Shown here in pieces: positions 35,685-45,041 of a DNA stretch of 64,000 nt. The notes under the pieces were generated by a model that was given only the letters and a program-made list of their open reading frames with translations, did not search any database and was not told the origin of the DNA. A program made the position numbers and the translations under genes. The DNA is from Pseudorhizobium endolithicum (GTDB taxonomy: Bacteria > Pseudomonadota > Alphaproteobacteria > Rhizobiales > Rhizobiaceae), in contig NZ_CABFWF030000008.1 in NCBI RefSeq assembly GCF_902153245.2, forward strand, positions 1 through 64,000, in the 5' to 3' direction. How positions within the stretch are numbered: the stretch's first letter is position 1; each line of letters starts with the position of its first letter.

Positions 35685-36581
35685 ATGGGCAAGAGAATCA
35701 TCTTCACCGGCGGTAGCGGCAAAGCCGGACGCCACGTCGTGCCCTATCTTCTCGAGCGGGGACATCAGGTGCTGAACATCGACCTCGTCCCCCTCGACCA
35801 CCCCGGGGTGAACACGCTCGCGGCGGATCTCACGGACAGCGGGCAGGCCTTCAACGCGCTCTCCATGCACTTCGGCTTCGATGGGCTGGAGACCGGACGC
35901 GGACCGGCGCCTGTGGACGCGGTCGTGCATTTCGCCGCCGTGCCGCGAATCCTAATCCGGCCGGACAACGTCACCTTCGCCGCCAATACCGTCTCGACCT
36001 ACAACGTCATTGAGGCGGCGGTGAAGCTCGGCATCCGCAAGATCGTGATCGCCTCCAGCGAGACGACCTACGGTGTCTGCTTCGCCGAGGGCGACAAGGA
36101 CTACCACTCCTTCCCGCTCACCGAAGACTACGACGTCGATCCGATGGATAGCTACGGGCTGTCCAAGGTGGTCAACGAGAAGACCGCACGGGCCTTCGCC
36201 ATGCGCTCCGGTGCCGATATCTATGCTCTGCGCATCGGCAACGTCATCGAGCCTCACGAATACGACAGGTTCCCGGCATTCATCGCCGATCCCCCGTCGC
36301 GCAAGCGCAATGCCTGGAGCTATATCGACGCGCGCGACCTCGGCCAGATCGTTCACCGGTGCGTGGAGACCGACGGGCTGGGTTTCCAGGTCTTCAACGC
36401 CGTCAACGACACCATCACCGCCTGGGAACCGACACGGCCGTTCCTCGAGCGTTGGGCGCCCCGCACGCCGATTACCGCCGAGATCGGTGAGTTCGATGCG
36501 CCGATCTCCAACCGCAAGATCCGCGACGTCCTCGGCTTCCGCGAAGAGCACGACTGGCGCAGATACGTGCCCAAGCCGTGA
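35685..36581 (+). CDS. NAD-dependent epimerase/dehydratase family protein
   Basis: The 298-residue extended SDR has the glycine-rich motif TGGSGKAGRH, an atypical form of GxxGxxG, the catalytic SSETTYG segment (the usual S/T) and YGLSK (Tyr-Lys pair). The insert FAEGDKDYHSFPLTEDYDVDPMD between them matches rhizobial sugar-lactone and uronate dehydrogenase-like members. The actual substrate is unknown. GGAGGAAGC precedes ATG 35685, 35 bases after the SDR stop, and the two are surely cotranscribed. Confidence 0.87.
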   Translation: MGKRIIFTGGSGKAGRHVVPYLLERGHQVLNIDLVPLDHPGVNTLAADLTDSGQAFNALSMHFGFDGLETGRGPAPVDAVVHFAAVPRILIRPDNVTFAANTVSTYNVIEAAVKLGIRKIVIASSETTYGVCFAEGDKDYHSFPLTEDYDVDPMDSYGLSKVVNEKTARAFAMRSGADIYALRIGNVIEPHEYDRFPAFIADPPSRKRNAWSYIDARDLGQIVHRCVETDGLGFQVFNAVNDTITAWEPTRPFLERWAPRTPITAEIGEFDAPISNRKIRDVLGFREEHDWRRYVPKP

Positions 36582-36617
36582 TGCTTGCGGCTGCTCGGCC
36601 GGTGCGCGACGAAGCCG

Positions 36618-37613
36618 CTACTCGGCGGCAATGGCGACGGGTGCAGGCTCGGTCCCGGCCCCAGCCTTCTTTTTCCTGGCAGCCATCGCCGGCCGGACCG
36701 GTGCCGCATCGCCGGCGCTGGTCTCCTTCAGGAGCTTGACGAGCCAATCGACGAAGACGCGGACCTTGTTTCCAAGATGACGGGTGCGGGGATAGACGAT
36801 GTAGAGCGGAAGGGGCTCCCGCTCCCAGTCCGTCATCACCTCGATGAGATCTCCCTTTGCCACCGCCTCGCGAACCATGAATTGCGGCGCCTGCACCACG
36901 CCCATGCCGGACAGCGCCGCGGCGACATAGCTGCGGCTGTCGTTGACAGAGACGGCATAGCGCGGCGTGATCTCGATGGCCTCTCCCTCCCGCCGGAACT
37001 CCATCGGCAGGACCTTGCCCGCCTGCGCATTGAGATAGCCGACGGAGAAGAAGCGCGTTTCGAGGTCGCTCGGATGCTCCGGCATGCCGAACATCTCGAT
37101 GAAGCCGGGCGATGCGTAGGTTTTCATGCCGATCTCCCCCACCTTTCGGGCGATCAGCGACTGATCCGTTGGCGTGCCCGCCCTCAGCGCGCAGTCGACG
37201 TTCTCGGCTATGTAATCCACAAGCCGGTCGCCGACCCCGATATCGAGCGTGATCTGGGGATATCTGCAATAGAAGTCGCAAAGCGAAGGAATGACGATCA
37301 GGTCGGCGAAGGCGCCGGCCATCTCGACGCGCAGGCGGCCGGACGGCTGTGCCTGGGAGGAGGAGATGCTGCCGTCCAGTTCATCGAGGTCAGCGAGGAA
37401 TTGCGCGGCGCGTTCGTAATAGAGAGCGCCTTCGGTGGTGACGGCAACCTGCCGCGTGGTGCGGTTCAGGAGCTTCGCCTTGAGGTGTCCCTCCAGGTTC
37501 TGCACCATGTTGGTGACGGTCGTCTTCGACATGTCGAGCGAGCGGGCGGCCCGGGTGAAGTTTCCGGTCTCGACGACCCGGACGAAGGCGCGCATAGCTG
37601 AAAGCTGATCCAT
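36618..37613 (-). CDS. LysR-family transcriptional regulator
   Basis: The 331-residue regulator has an N-terminal winged helix-turn-helix (MDQLSAMRAFVRVVETGNFT, then AARSLDMSKTTVTNMVQNLE) and a substrate-binding domain at about 90-290. The tail after 300 is Ala/Lys/Pro-rich and unusual (ARKKKAGAGTEPAPVA). It is divergent from the hydrolase-efflux operon, the standard arrangement for a LysR activator of its neighbour. ATG 37613 is used; a longer frame to 37700 would run through the operator region. Confidence 0.92.
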   Translation of the reverse strand: MDQLSAMRAFVRVVETGNFTRAARSLDMSKTTVTNMVQNLEGHLKAKLLNRTTRQVAVTTEGALYYERAAQFLADLDELDGSISSSQAQPSGRLRVEMAGAFADLIVIPSLCDFYCRYPQITLDIGVGDRLVDYIAENVDCALRAGTPTDQSLIARKVGEIGMKTYASPGFIEMFGMPEHPSDLETRFFSVGYLNAQAGKVLPMEFRREGEAIEITPRYAVSVNDSRSYVAAALSGMGVVQAPQFMVREAVAKGDLIEVMTDWEREPLPLYIVYPRTRHLGNKVRVFVDWLVKLLKETSAGDAAPVRPAMAARKKKAGAGTEPAPVAIAAE

Positions 37614-37637
37614 GGCATGATCTCGTTGCGAAGCGAT

Positions 37638-37660
37638 ATTGTCCAGATATAGTGGATAGT
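37638..37660. promoter_or_regulatory. inverted repeat, probable LysR-type operator
   Basis: ATTGTCCA (37638-37645) and TGGATAGT (37653-37660) are an imperfect inverted repeat (6 of 8 pairs) around a 7-base AT-rich spacer, 25-47 bases before the LysR start codon. A second inverted repeat, GGAAAC-N7-GTTTCC, lies at 37673-37691. Both are in the 150-base divergent gap. Confidence 0.45.
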
Positions 37661-37763
37661 GAAGTACGAACGGGAAACTTGTGCAGTTTCCGATGAACAA
37701 TAATATCAGGTGGCGTCAAGGAAACAAGAAGCTGCCTTGGGTAAAAAGCAGGCAGAGGTTTCG

Positions 37764-38561
37764 ATGGAGATGCGATGGGAACAGGTAGAGGTGGGTTTGC
37801 CGGCCGCCGGAACCATGCCGGTGCGGTTCTACCGGCCGCCGGGCAAGGAGAAAGCTCCCCCGCTCGTCCTCTACCTGCGCGGCGGTGCGTTTCAGCAGGA
37901 TGAGCCTGCCGAACGCGAGACGCCGATCGCCCATGCGCTTGCCGAAAGCGGCGCAGTCGTGGTCGAGGCGGATTACGCCAGCATCTCGCAGAACATGTTT
38001 CCGGGCGCTGTGGAATGCGGCCTGGCGACGCTGCGCTGTCTGGCGGCGAAACGCCGGCAGATCGGTAGCGCAAGGTCTCCGATCCTGGTGGCAGGGGAGG
38101 AGGCGGGCGGGAACGTCGCGGCCGGCGTGGCGCTCAAGGCGCGGGACCAGATGCCGGGTGTGCTCGCCGGACAGGTTCTCCTGTCTCCGCTGATCGATCC
38201 GACGATGAGTTCGGTGTCGATCCGCAAGGCGGATGCGATCGGGATGCGTGAGCGCTGGTCCGACGGCTGGATGCATTATCTCCGCGGCTTCTGCGGATTC
38301 ACGCATCCCTATGCGGCGCCGTGCATGTGCTCCCGGTTGTCCGCGGTCGCCCCCGCACTGGTGGTGACGGCCGAGGACGATCCACTCCGGGACGAGACGC
38401 TCGGATATGCCGACCGTCTCGCCGAGGCGGGTGTGAAGGTTCGCCGGCATGTCTTCCCTCAGGGGAGCGGCTGGGCGGGAATTTATAACGAGGAAGATGG
38501 TGCCTGGTTGTCGGAGTTGTGCAGGCAGTTTCGTCTTTTCGTGCAGGAGTTGCGTCGGTAA
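37764..38561 (+). CDS. degenerate alpha/beta hydrolase-fold protein
   Basis: The 265-residue product follows the alpha/beta hydrolase-3 (hormone-sensitive lipase-like) pattern, but its active site is broken. The oxyanion HGGG motif reads RGGA (residues 39-42). The nucleophile elbow GDSAGG reads GEEAGG (111-116), with Glu at the serine position. The usual C-terminal histidine region reads PQGSGWAG without His. Only the acid residue D206 (EDDPLRDE) remains in place. Hydrolysis by the normal mechanism is therefore unlikely; it may be a binding or regulatory protein. ATG 37764 has AGAGG upstream, though GTG 37710 is possible. RND genes follow in the same direction. Confidence 0.8.
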   Translation: MEMRWEQVEVGLPAAGTMPVRFYRPPGKEKAPPLVLYLRGGAFQQDEPAERETPIAHALAESGAVVVEADYASISQNMFPGAVECGLATLRCLAAKRRQIGSARSPILVAGEEAGGNVAAGVALKARDQMPGVLAGQVLLSPLIDPTMSSVSIRKADAIGMRERWSDGWMHYLRGFCGFTHPYAAPCMCSRLSAVAPALVVTAEDDPLRDETLGYADRLAEAGVKVRRHVFPQGSGWAGIYNEEDGAWLSELCRQFRLFVQELRR

Positions 38562-38616
38562 CGGCTTGATTTGAGAGAAGGTGGCGGCCCGCTTCAGGGG
38601 ACGCAAGGAGATTGAC

Positions 38617-39807
38617 ATGACGAAGAAGATAAGCTGGGCCCTCATGGGCGCCGGAGCGGTACTGGCCGTCTCGTTGTCCGGAGCCGCGGTCCATTTCGAT
38701 TTTAATAGTTTCGATTTTGCACGGGATGCCGAGGCAACCCAGGCCGCGGCCGCTCCCACGCCGGCGATTCCGGTGACGGTGGCTGCCGTGGAGCCGCGGA
38801 GCATCATCACCTGGCAGGAATTTTCCGGCCGGCTGGAGGCGGTGGACCGTGTCCAGGTTCGCTCCCGTGTGGCGGGAACCATACAGGCGGCGCATTTTCG
38901 CGAGGGCAGCCTCGTGGCGGCCGGCGACAAGCTGATCACCATCGATCCCGCTCCCTATGCCGCCGCGGTGGCGCAGGCGGAAGGACAGGTGGCGTCCGCC
39001 CAGGCCCGCCTGGAGCTCGCGACGACCGAACTGGACCGGGGCAACGCCCTTCTTGCAAAGAACACCATTTCGCAAAGCGAACTCGCGCAGCGCCAAGGAG
39101 CCGCGCGGGAGGCGGCGGCGAGCCTCAAATCTGCCGAGGCGGCGCTTGAGCTTGCCAGGCTCAACCTCGGCTATACGGAGATCAAGGCGCCCATCGCCGG
39201 CCGGGTCGGCAAGCTGGAGCTGACGGAAGGCAATCTTGTCGGCGCCGGTGACGCCGCGCAGGTGCTCACCACGCTGGTATCGGTCGATCCCATCTATGCC
39301 AGCTTCGATGCGGGCGAAGATCTGGTCGCACGCATCCTGGCCGAGCTTCCGGTGCAGGACGGCCTTCGTGCCCTGGAACGGGTTCCCGTCGAGATCGCCA
39401 CCCTAGCCGAAGGAAGCCCGGTGAGAGGCAGGCTGCAGCTGATCGACAATGAGGTGAGCACGACGAGCGGCACCATTCGCCTGCGTGCCATCTTCGACAA
39501 CCCGGACGGTCGCCTGATCCCCGGCCAGTTCGTGCGCGTCCGTGTCGGCGAACCGAAGGAGAAGGAACATCTCCTCGTCAGTGAGACGGCTGTCGGCTCG
39601 GATCAGGACAAGAAGTTCGTGTTCGTCGTCGACCAGGCCAATACGGTCGCCTACCGCCAGGTGCGGCTCGGCGCCGCCGTGGAGGGCGAACGTATCGTGG
39701 AAAGCGGCCTGACGCCGGGCGACCGCGTAGTGGTCAACGGCCTGCAACGCATCCGCCCCGGCGCTGTCGTCGAACCGCAGACGGAAGCGGAAGTCGCCAA
39801 CAAGTAA
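38617..39807 (+). CDS. RND efflux periplasmic adaptor (membrane-fusion protein)
   Basis: The 396-residue MexE/AcrA-like adaptor links the inner-membrane pump to an outer-membrane channel. It has an N-terminal membrane anchor (about 6-25, no lipobox), a lipoyl half (VQVRSRVAGTIQAAHFREGSLVAAGD), a coiled-coil hairpin around 115-185 (QARLELATTELDRGNALLAKNTISQSELAQRQGAA region), a second lipoyl half (IKAPIAGRVGK) and the beta-barrel. AAGGAG precedes ATG 38617. No outer-membrane factor gene is in the cluster, so it presumably uses a shared TolC-like channel. Confidence 0.92.
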   Translation: MTKKISWALMGAGAVLAVSLSGAAVHFDFNSFDFARDAEATQAAAAPTPAIPVTVAAVEPRSIITWQEFSGRLEAVDRVQVRSRVAGTIQAAHFREGSLVAAGDKLITIDPAPYAAAVAQAEGQVASAQARLELATTELDRGNALLAKNTISQSELAQRQGAAREAAASLKSAEAALELARLNLGYTEIKAPIAGRVGKLELTEGNLVGAGDAAQVLTTLVSVDPIYASFDAGEDLVARILAELPVQDGLRALERVPVEIATLAEGSPVRGRLQLIDNEVSTTSGTIRLRAIFDNPDGRLIPGQFVRVRVGEPKEKEHLLVSETAVGSDQDKKFVFVVDQANTVAYRQVRLGAAVEGERIVESGLTPGDRVVVNGLQRIRPGAVVEPQTEAEVANK

Positions 39808-39922
39808 GCCGGCGGCTCCGCCGCCGCCTAGACCTGCCAAGCCCTTTGATGCTCGCGGCCGTCCCGGCTGCGGGCCGGGCTTCCCCGTGCCTCGTTTTCA
39901 GCCCTGGAGAGAGGGTACCGAT

Positions 39923-42900
39923 ATGAATATATCCAGATTTTTCGTGGATCGTCCGGTCTTCGCCGCCGTTCTGTCCATCCTGATCGTGGTGGCCGGCCTC
40001 ATCGGCCTGCGTGCCCTGCCGATCTCGGAATATCCCGAGGTGGTGCCACCGTCGATCGTGGTGCGCGCCACCTATCCCGGCGCCAACCCGACCGTGATCG
40101 CCGAGACGGTGGCGACGCCGCTGGAGGAGCAGATCAACGGCGTGGAGGACATGCTCTACATGTCCAGCCAGGCGACCTCTGACGGCGTTCTCACCGTCAC
40201 CGTCACCTTCAAGCTCGGCACGGATCCCGACAAGGCGCAGCAACTCGTCCAGAACCGGGTGGCCCAGGCTGAACCGCGCCTGCCGGCGGAGGTCCGGGCT
40301 CTCGGAATCACCACGGTAAAGAGCTCGCCGGACTTCATCATGGTCGTCAACCTGGTCTCGGAAAACGACGGCTACGACATCACCTACCTGCGCAACTATG
40401 CCACCCTCAACATCAAGGACCGGCTCGCCCGGATCGAGGGCGTCGGGCAGGTCCAGGTCTTCGGCGCCGGCGACTATTCGATGCGGGTCTGGATCGACCC
40501 GCAGAAGGCGGCGGAGCATGGACTGGCCGCAAGCGACATCAGCAATGCCATCCGCGCGCAGAACGTCCAGGCGGCGGCCGGCATCATCGGCGCGTCGCCG
40601 AGCCTTCCTGACACCGGCCTGCAACTCAACGTCAACGCGCAGGGTCGTCTCGCAACGCCGGAGGAGTTCGGCGCCATCATCGTCAAGAGCGGTGAAAACG
40701 GTGAGATCACCCGCCTGCGCGACGTGGCGCGCATCGAGTTGGGAGCCGCCGACTACACCCTGCGCTCGCTGCTCGACGGCCAGCCCGCAGTCGCCGTCGC
40801 CGTCCTGCAGGCACCGGGCTCGAACGCCATCGAGATCGCAGACAACGTGACGGCGACCATGGACCAGCTCCAACTGGCGATGCCGGAAGGCGTGAAATAC
40901 GAGATCGTCTACGACACAACCAAGTTCGTGCGCGCCTCGATCGAAAAGGTTGTCGAGACGCTGCTGGAGGCAGTGGCGCTGGTCGTGCTCGTCGTCATCC
41001 TGTTCCTGCAGACTTGGCGCGCCTCGATCATCCCGCTGATCGCCGTCCCGGTCTCGATCATCGGCACCTTCGCCGTCATGTATGTCTTCGGCTTCTCGAT
41101 CAACGCGTTGACGCTCTTCGGACTGGTGCTCGCGATCGGTATTGTCGTCGACGATGCGATCGTGGTTGTCGAGAACGTCGAGCGAAATATCGAAAACGGG
41201 CTCTCGCCACGCGATGCAACCTATCGCGCCATGCGGGAAGTGTCGGGGCCGATCATCGCCATCGCACTCGTGCTCGTCGCGGTCTTCGTGCCCCTTGCCT
41301 TCATCACCGGCCTGTCGGGACAATTCTACCGGCAGTTCGCGCTGACGATCGCTATCTCCACCGTCATCTCGGCGATCAACTCGCTTACCCTGTCGCCAGC
41401 GCTTGCGGCACTCCTCCTGAAGGATCATCACGCGCCCAAGGACTGGCTGACGCGCGTGATGGACCGGTTGTTCGGATGGTTCTTCCGCGGCTTCAACCGG
41501 GCCTTCGGGGCCGCATCGAACGGCTATGGCCGCACCGTGGGAGGACTTCTGTCCCGCAAGAGCCTGGTGATGGCCGTCTACCTGGCGCTCGTCGGCGCCA
41601 CCTACAGCGTGTTCACTGCCGTTCCAGGCGGCTTCGTGCCGGCGCAGGACAAGCAATACCTGATCGGTTTTGCCCAGCTTCCGGACGGCGCCACCCTCGA
41701 CCGAACGGAAGAGGTCATCCGGAAGATGAGCGACATCGCCCTGGAGCAGCCGGGTGTCGAGCATGCCATCGCCTTTCCGGGGCTTTCGATCAACGGCTTC
41801 ACCATCGGATCGAACGCCGGGATCGTCTTTGCGGTCCTCGACGATTTCGAGGAGCGCGAGACACCCGAGCTTTCCGGCGGCGCCATCGCCATGGCGCTGA
41901 ACCAGAAATATGCCGGTATTCAGGAAGCCTTCATCGCCATGTTCCCGCCGCCGCCGGTCAACGGCCTCGGCCAGACGGGCGGTTTCAAACTGCAGATCGA
42001 GGACCGCGCCGGCTACGGCTACCAGACCCTGGACGAAGCGACCAAGGCGGTTCTCGCCAAGGCCTACCAGACGCCGGAACTGGCCGGCATCTTCTCCAGC
42101 TTCCAGATCAACGTCCCGCAGCTCTATGCCGACGTGGACAGGGCGAAGGCGGAACAGTTGGGCGTGGCGGTAACGGATGTCTTCGAGACGCTGCAGATCT
42201 ACCTCGGCTCCCTCTACGTCAACGACTTCAACGCCTTCGGCCGCACCTACAGCGTCCGGGTGCAGGCGGACGCGAAGTTCCGCGCCGAGGCGGAGGATAT
42301 CGGCGAGTTGAAGGTGCGCTCTCGATCGGGCGAGATGATCCCACTCTCGGCCCTCCTCAAGGTTGAGGAGACGACGGGGCCGGAACGCACCACCCGGTAT
42401 AACGGCTTCCTGGCCGCAGACATCAATGGCGGCCCGGCACCAGGCTTCTCTTCCGGCCAGGCGCAGGCGGCGATCGAGAAGATCGTCCGGGAGACGGTGC
42501 CGCAGGGGATCGACTTCGAATGGACAGACCTGACCTACCAGGAGATCCTCGCCGGCAATTCCTCGATCGTCGTCTTCCCGCTGGCGCTTCTCCTCGTCTA
42601 CCTCGTGCTGGCCGCGCAGTACGAGAGCCTGACGCTGCCATTGTCGATCATCATGATCGTACCCATGGGCGTTCTGGCCGCCCTGACGGGCGTCTGGCTG
42701 ACGGGCGGCGACAACAACATCTTCACCCAGATCGGGCTTGTGGTGCTGGTGGGGCTGTCGGCGAAGAACGCGATCCTGATCGTCGAGTTCGCCCGCGAGC
42801 TGGAGATCGAGGGGCGCTCGCCCTATGAAGCGGCGGTCGAGGCGAGCCGCTTGCGCCTGCGTCCCATCCTGATGACCTCCATGGCCTTCATCATGGGCGT

Positions 42901-43105
42901 CGTGCCGCTGGTGATCTCGACCGGAGCAGGAGCGGAAATGCGTTCGGCGATGGGCGTGGCCGTCTTCTCCGGCATGATCGGCGTGACCTTCTTCGGCATC
43001 TTCATGACGCCGGTCTTCTATCTGCTCGTCCGCATCCTGACCGGCCGCCGTCCCCTGCGGCGCTCGGGCATGGCGGAGGTGCCCGCTTTCTCTCCGGCGG
43101 AATAA
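39923..43105 (+). CDS. RND multidrug efflux permease (HAE1 family)
   Basis: The 1060-residue proton-driven pump has twelve membrane helices and two large periplasmic loops. N-terminal FFVDRPVFAAVLSI and ISEYPEVVPPSIVV are typical of the MexF/BepE branch. The fourth helix carries GIVVDDAIVVVENVER with the two aspartates of the proton relay. Second-half motifs LVGLSAKNAILIVEFA and RLRPILMTSMAFI are intact. ATG 39923 is preceded by GAGAGAGGG. Substrates cannot be predicted from sequence. Confidence 0.94.
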   Translation: MNISRFFVDRPVFAAVLSILIVVAGLIGLRALPISEYPEVVPPSIVVRATYPGANPTVIAETVATPLEEQINGVEDMLYMSSQATSDGVLTVTVTFKLGTDPDKAQQLVQNRVAQAEPRLPAEVRALGITTVKSSPDFIMVVNLVSENDGYDITYLRNYATLNIKDRLARIEGVGQVQVFGAGDYSMRVWIDPQKAAEHGLAASDISNAIRAQNVQAAAGIIGASPSLPDTGLQLNVNAQGRLATPEEFGAIIVKSGENGEITRLRDVARIELGAADYTLRSLLDGQPAVAVAVLQAPGSNAIEIADNVTATMDQLQLAMPEGVKYEIVYDTTKFVRASIEKVVETLLEAVALVVLVVILFLQTWRASIIPLIAVPVSIIGTFAVMYVFGFSINALTLFGLVLAIGIVVDDAIVVVENVERNIENGLSPRDATYRAMREVSGPIIAIALVLVAVFVPLAFITGLSGQFYRQFALTIAISTVISAINSLTLSPALAALLLKDHHAPKDWLTRVMDRLFGWFFRGFNRAFGAASNGYGRTVGGLLSRKSLVMAVYLALVGATYSVFTAVPGGFVPAQDKQYLIGFAQLPDGATLDRTEEVIRKMSDIALEQPGVEHAIAFPGLSINGFTIGSNAGIVFAVLDDFEERETPELSGGAIAMALNQKYAGIQEAFIAMFPPPPVNGLGQTGGFKLQIEDRAGYGYQTLDEATKAVLAKAYQTPELAGIFSSFQINVPQLYADVDRAKAEQLGVAVTDVFETLQIYLGSLYVNDFNAFGRTYSVRVQADAKFRAEAEDIGELKVRSRSGEMIPLSALLKVEETTGPERTTRYNGFLAADINGGPAPGFSSGQAQAAIEKIVRETVPQGIDFEWTDLTYQEILAGNSSIVVFPLALLLVYLVLAAQYESLTLPLSIIMIVPMGVLAALTGVWLTGGDNNIFTQIGLVVLVGLSAKNAILIVEFARELEIEGRSPYEAAVEASRLRLRPILMTSMAFIMGVVPLVISTGAGAEMRSAMGVAVFSGMIGVTFFGIFMTPVFYLLVRILTGRRPLRRSGMAEVPAFSPAE

Positions 43106-43116
43106 TGCCTCCACCG

Positions 43117-43147
43117 CCGCGCGGGCCTGCCATTCCGGTCCGCGCGG
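43117..43147. terminator. GC-rich hairpin between convergent efflux and pncB genes
   Basis: CCGCGCGGGCC (43117-43127) pairs with GGTCCGCGCGG (43137-43147) with one G-T wobble and a 9-base loop. There is no T-run, so it is a possible Rho-independent-like or transcription-blocking hairpin. Confidence 0.5.
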
Positions 43148-43172
43148 CATCCCTGGCCGCATGGGGCAGAGC

Positions 43173-44477
43173 CTAGACCAGGACTTCCTTGTCCACCCGG
43201 TCCTGTCTGCCGAAGAATTTCAGGTAACGCTCGACTTCCTTCGGGTCGCCGGTGGCCTTGCGCGGATTGTCGGAGAGCTTCACCGCCGGCCGGCCGTTCG
43301 CCTCGCTGACCTTGCATACCAGCGAGATCGGCTTGAGGCTTTCGACATGCTGCGGAGCGCAGCCCGCGAAGTCGTTGGTCAGATTGGTGCCCCAGCCGAA
43401 GCTCATGCGAACGCGGCCCTCGAAGTGGCGATAGGTGTCGATGATCGCATCGACATCGAGCCCGTCCGAAAAGATCAGCAGCTTGCCCTTCGGGTCTCGC
43501 CCCATCTTCTGCCACCAGTCGATGATCTTCTCTCCGCCTTCGATCGGCGGGGCGCTGTCCGGCCGGAAACCGGTCCAGTCGGCTACCCATTCGGGCGCGT
43601 CACGCAGGAACGCGGTCGTACCGAAGGCGTCCGGCAGCACGATCAGCAGGTTTCCGCCGTAGAGCCGGTTCCAATCCTTCAGGACCTTGAATGGAGCCGC
43701 CCGAAGCTCTTCGTCGCTGTTTGCCAGCGCCGCCACCACCATGGGCAGTTCGTGCGCATTCGTCCCCACGGCCTCGAGGTCGGAATCCATCGCCAGGAGG
43801 ACATTGCTCGTCCCGGTGAAGGCCGGGCCGATGCCTTCCTTCAGCGCCTCCACGCACCAGCGCTGCCACAGGAAGCTGTGTCGGCGCCGGGTTCCGAAAT
43901 CGGAAATGCGCAGCCCCGGAAGATCGCGGAGACGCTCCACCTTTTCCCACATCTTCGCCTTGGCCCGCGCATACAGCACGTCAAGCGTGAAAAGCCCCAT
44001 CCGCCGCATGGCGGCCCGCGAGCGGAGCTCGTTGATGATCGCAAGTGCCGGGATTTCCCAGAGCGTCGTATCCATCCAGCGGCCGTGGAAGTTCAGCTCG
44101 TACTGCCCGTCCTTCTTCGACAGCTCGTATTCCGGAAGCCGGTAGGAGGCGAGCCAACTCAGGAATTCGGGCTCGAAAATCTGCTTGCGGCCGTAGAACG
44201 TGTTACCGGCGAGCCAGATCATCTCCTTCTTCGACAGCTTGACGCTGCGGGCATGATCGAGTTGCTCTCGCAGCGCCCCCTCGTCGATCTCCTCGGCAAG
44301 GCGAACAGTCTTCGTCCGATTGATAAGGGAGAAGGTCGCATCGACATCCGGATAGAGCTTCCAAATCATCTGCAGCATCAGGAGCTTGTAGAAGTCCGTG
44401 TCGATCAGGCTGCGGATGATAGGGTCCAGCTTCCAAGTATGGTTGTAGACCCTCGTCGCGATATCCGTCTTGGTCAT
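43173..44477 (-). CDS. pncB: nicotinate phosphoribosyltransferase
   Basis: The enzyme makes nicotinate mononucleotide from nicotinate and PRPP in NAD salvage, coupled to ATP hydrolysis. The 434-residue length matches the proteobacterial family. The autophosphorylated histidine is H242 in [10 protein letters not shown]. Other motifs include [28 protein letters not shown] and [13 protein letters not shown] 44477 is chosen; the frame extends to 44555 but would run through an 11-bp hairpin in the leader. Confidence 0.95.
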   Translation of the reverse strand: MTKTDIATRVYNHTWKLDPIIRSLIDTDFYKLLMLQMIWKLYPDVDATFSLINRTKTVRLAEEIDEGALREQLDHARSVKLSKKEMIWLAGNTFYGRKQIFEPEFLSWLASYRLPEYELSKKDGQYELNFHGRWMDTTLWEIPALAIINELRSRAAMRRMGLFTLDVLYARAKAKMWEKVERLRDLPGLRISDFGTRRRHSFLWQRWCVEALKEGIGPAFTGTSNVLLAMDSDLEAVGTNAHELPMVVAALANSDEELRAAPFKVLKDWNRLYGGNLLIVLPDAFGTTAFLRDAPEWVADWTGFRPDSAPPIEGGEKIIDWWQKMGRDPKGKLLIFSDGLDVDAIIDTYRHFEGRVRMSFGWGTNLTNDFAGCAPQHVESLKPISLVCKVSEANGRPAVKLSDNPRKATGDPKEVERYLKFFGRQDRVDKEVLV

Positions 44478-44522
44478 GCCTGCCCTGCCCTGGTCCGCAA
44501 CGGAACCGGATCGCCCCATCGA

Positions 44523-44548
44523 CTGGAGGAAACCGAAGTTTCCTCCAG
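44523..44548 (-). promoter_or_regulatory. UUCG-capped stem-loop in the pncB leader
   Basis: On the minus strand an 11-bp perfect stem, CTGGAGGAAAC with GTTTCCTCCAG, closes a TTCG loop (C-UUCG-G, the very stable tetraloop). It lies 45 bases before the pncB start and 94 after the stop of the upstream small gene, with no T-run on either strand. Confidence 0.6.
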
Positions 44549-44641
44549 GTCGCAAGACTTAGGGAAAAATGGCGGGTAAGTCCACACGGCATATCGGCCG
44601 CTGACGTCGCGGCCGAAGCTGAGTCTTGCGGTTTTGCAACC

Positions 44642-44968
44642 TCAGTCGGCAGGGGCATTGCCCGCCGCGGGCGCCGGCGCCGGCGCGTCCGCCGGGTTGG
44701 CGGAAGGCTGCGCCTGCTGGGTCGCGGGAGCCGTGTCTCCGGCAGGCGGGGTCGCCGTCTGTTCGGCCGGCGGCTCGGTCGACTGACCCCAGATCTCGGC
44801 TACGCCCCAAGCGATCATCACCAGCACGATGCCGGCGATCAACACCTTAAGCACCGGAAACCCGGCGCGGCCCTGCCGGGCCTCTGTAGCGCTCAGGGGC
44901 GTTCCGGGACGCTCTGCTCCACCACGGCCGTTGCCGCTGGGGTCATTCGGATTAAAACGGCTATTCAT
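44642..44968 (-). CDS. small single-pass membrane protein, Ala/Pro-rich
   Basis: The 108-residue protein has a polar N terminus (MNSRFNPNDPSGNGRGG), one transmembrane helix near 39-57 (VLKVLIAGIVLVMIAWGVAEIW) and a low-complexity C-terminal tail rich in Ala, Pro and Thr (to the end). No domain is recognised. GGAGCGACG precedes ATG 44968. It lies downstream of the hydroxyacid dehydrogenase gene on the same strand, 73 bases after its stop. Codon use matches neighbours, supporting a real gene. Confidence 0.7.
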   Translation of the reverse strand: MNSRFNPNDPSGNGRGGAERPGTPLSATEARQGRAGFPVLKVLIAGIVLVMIAWGVAEIWGQSTEPPAEQTATPPAGDTAPATQQAQPSANPADAPAPAPAAGNAPAD

Positions 44969-45041
44969 CACGTCGCTCCTTCGCGCCATCCTGCCTTCCA
45001 TCGCAAAATGGAACGGACGGAGCGCCCTGAAGTTCCGTCAC

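Noticed and set aside
39734-43162. 1142-codon minus-strand open frame opposite the RND pump
   Set aside because: Same third-position GC effect; its sequence is mainly His/Asp/Arg-rich without domains, and the pump gene fully explains the region.
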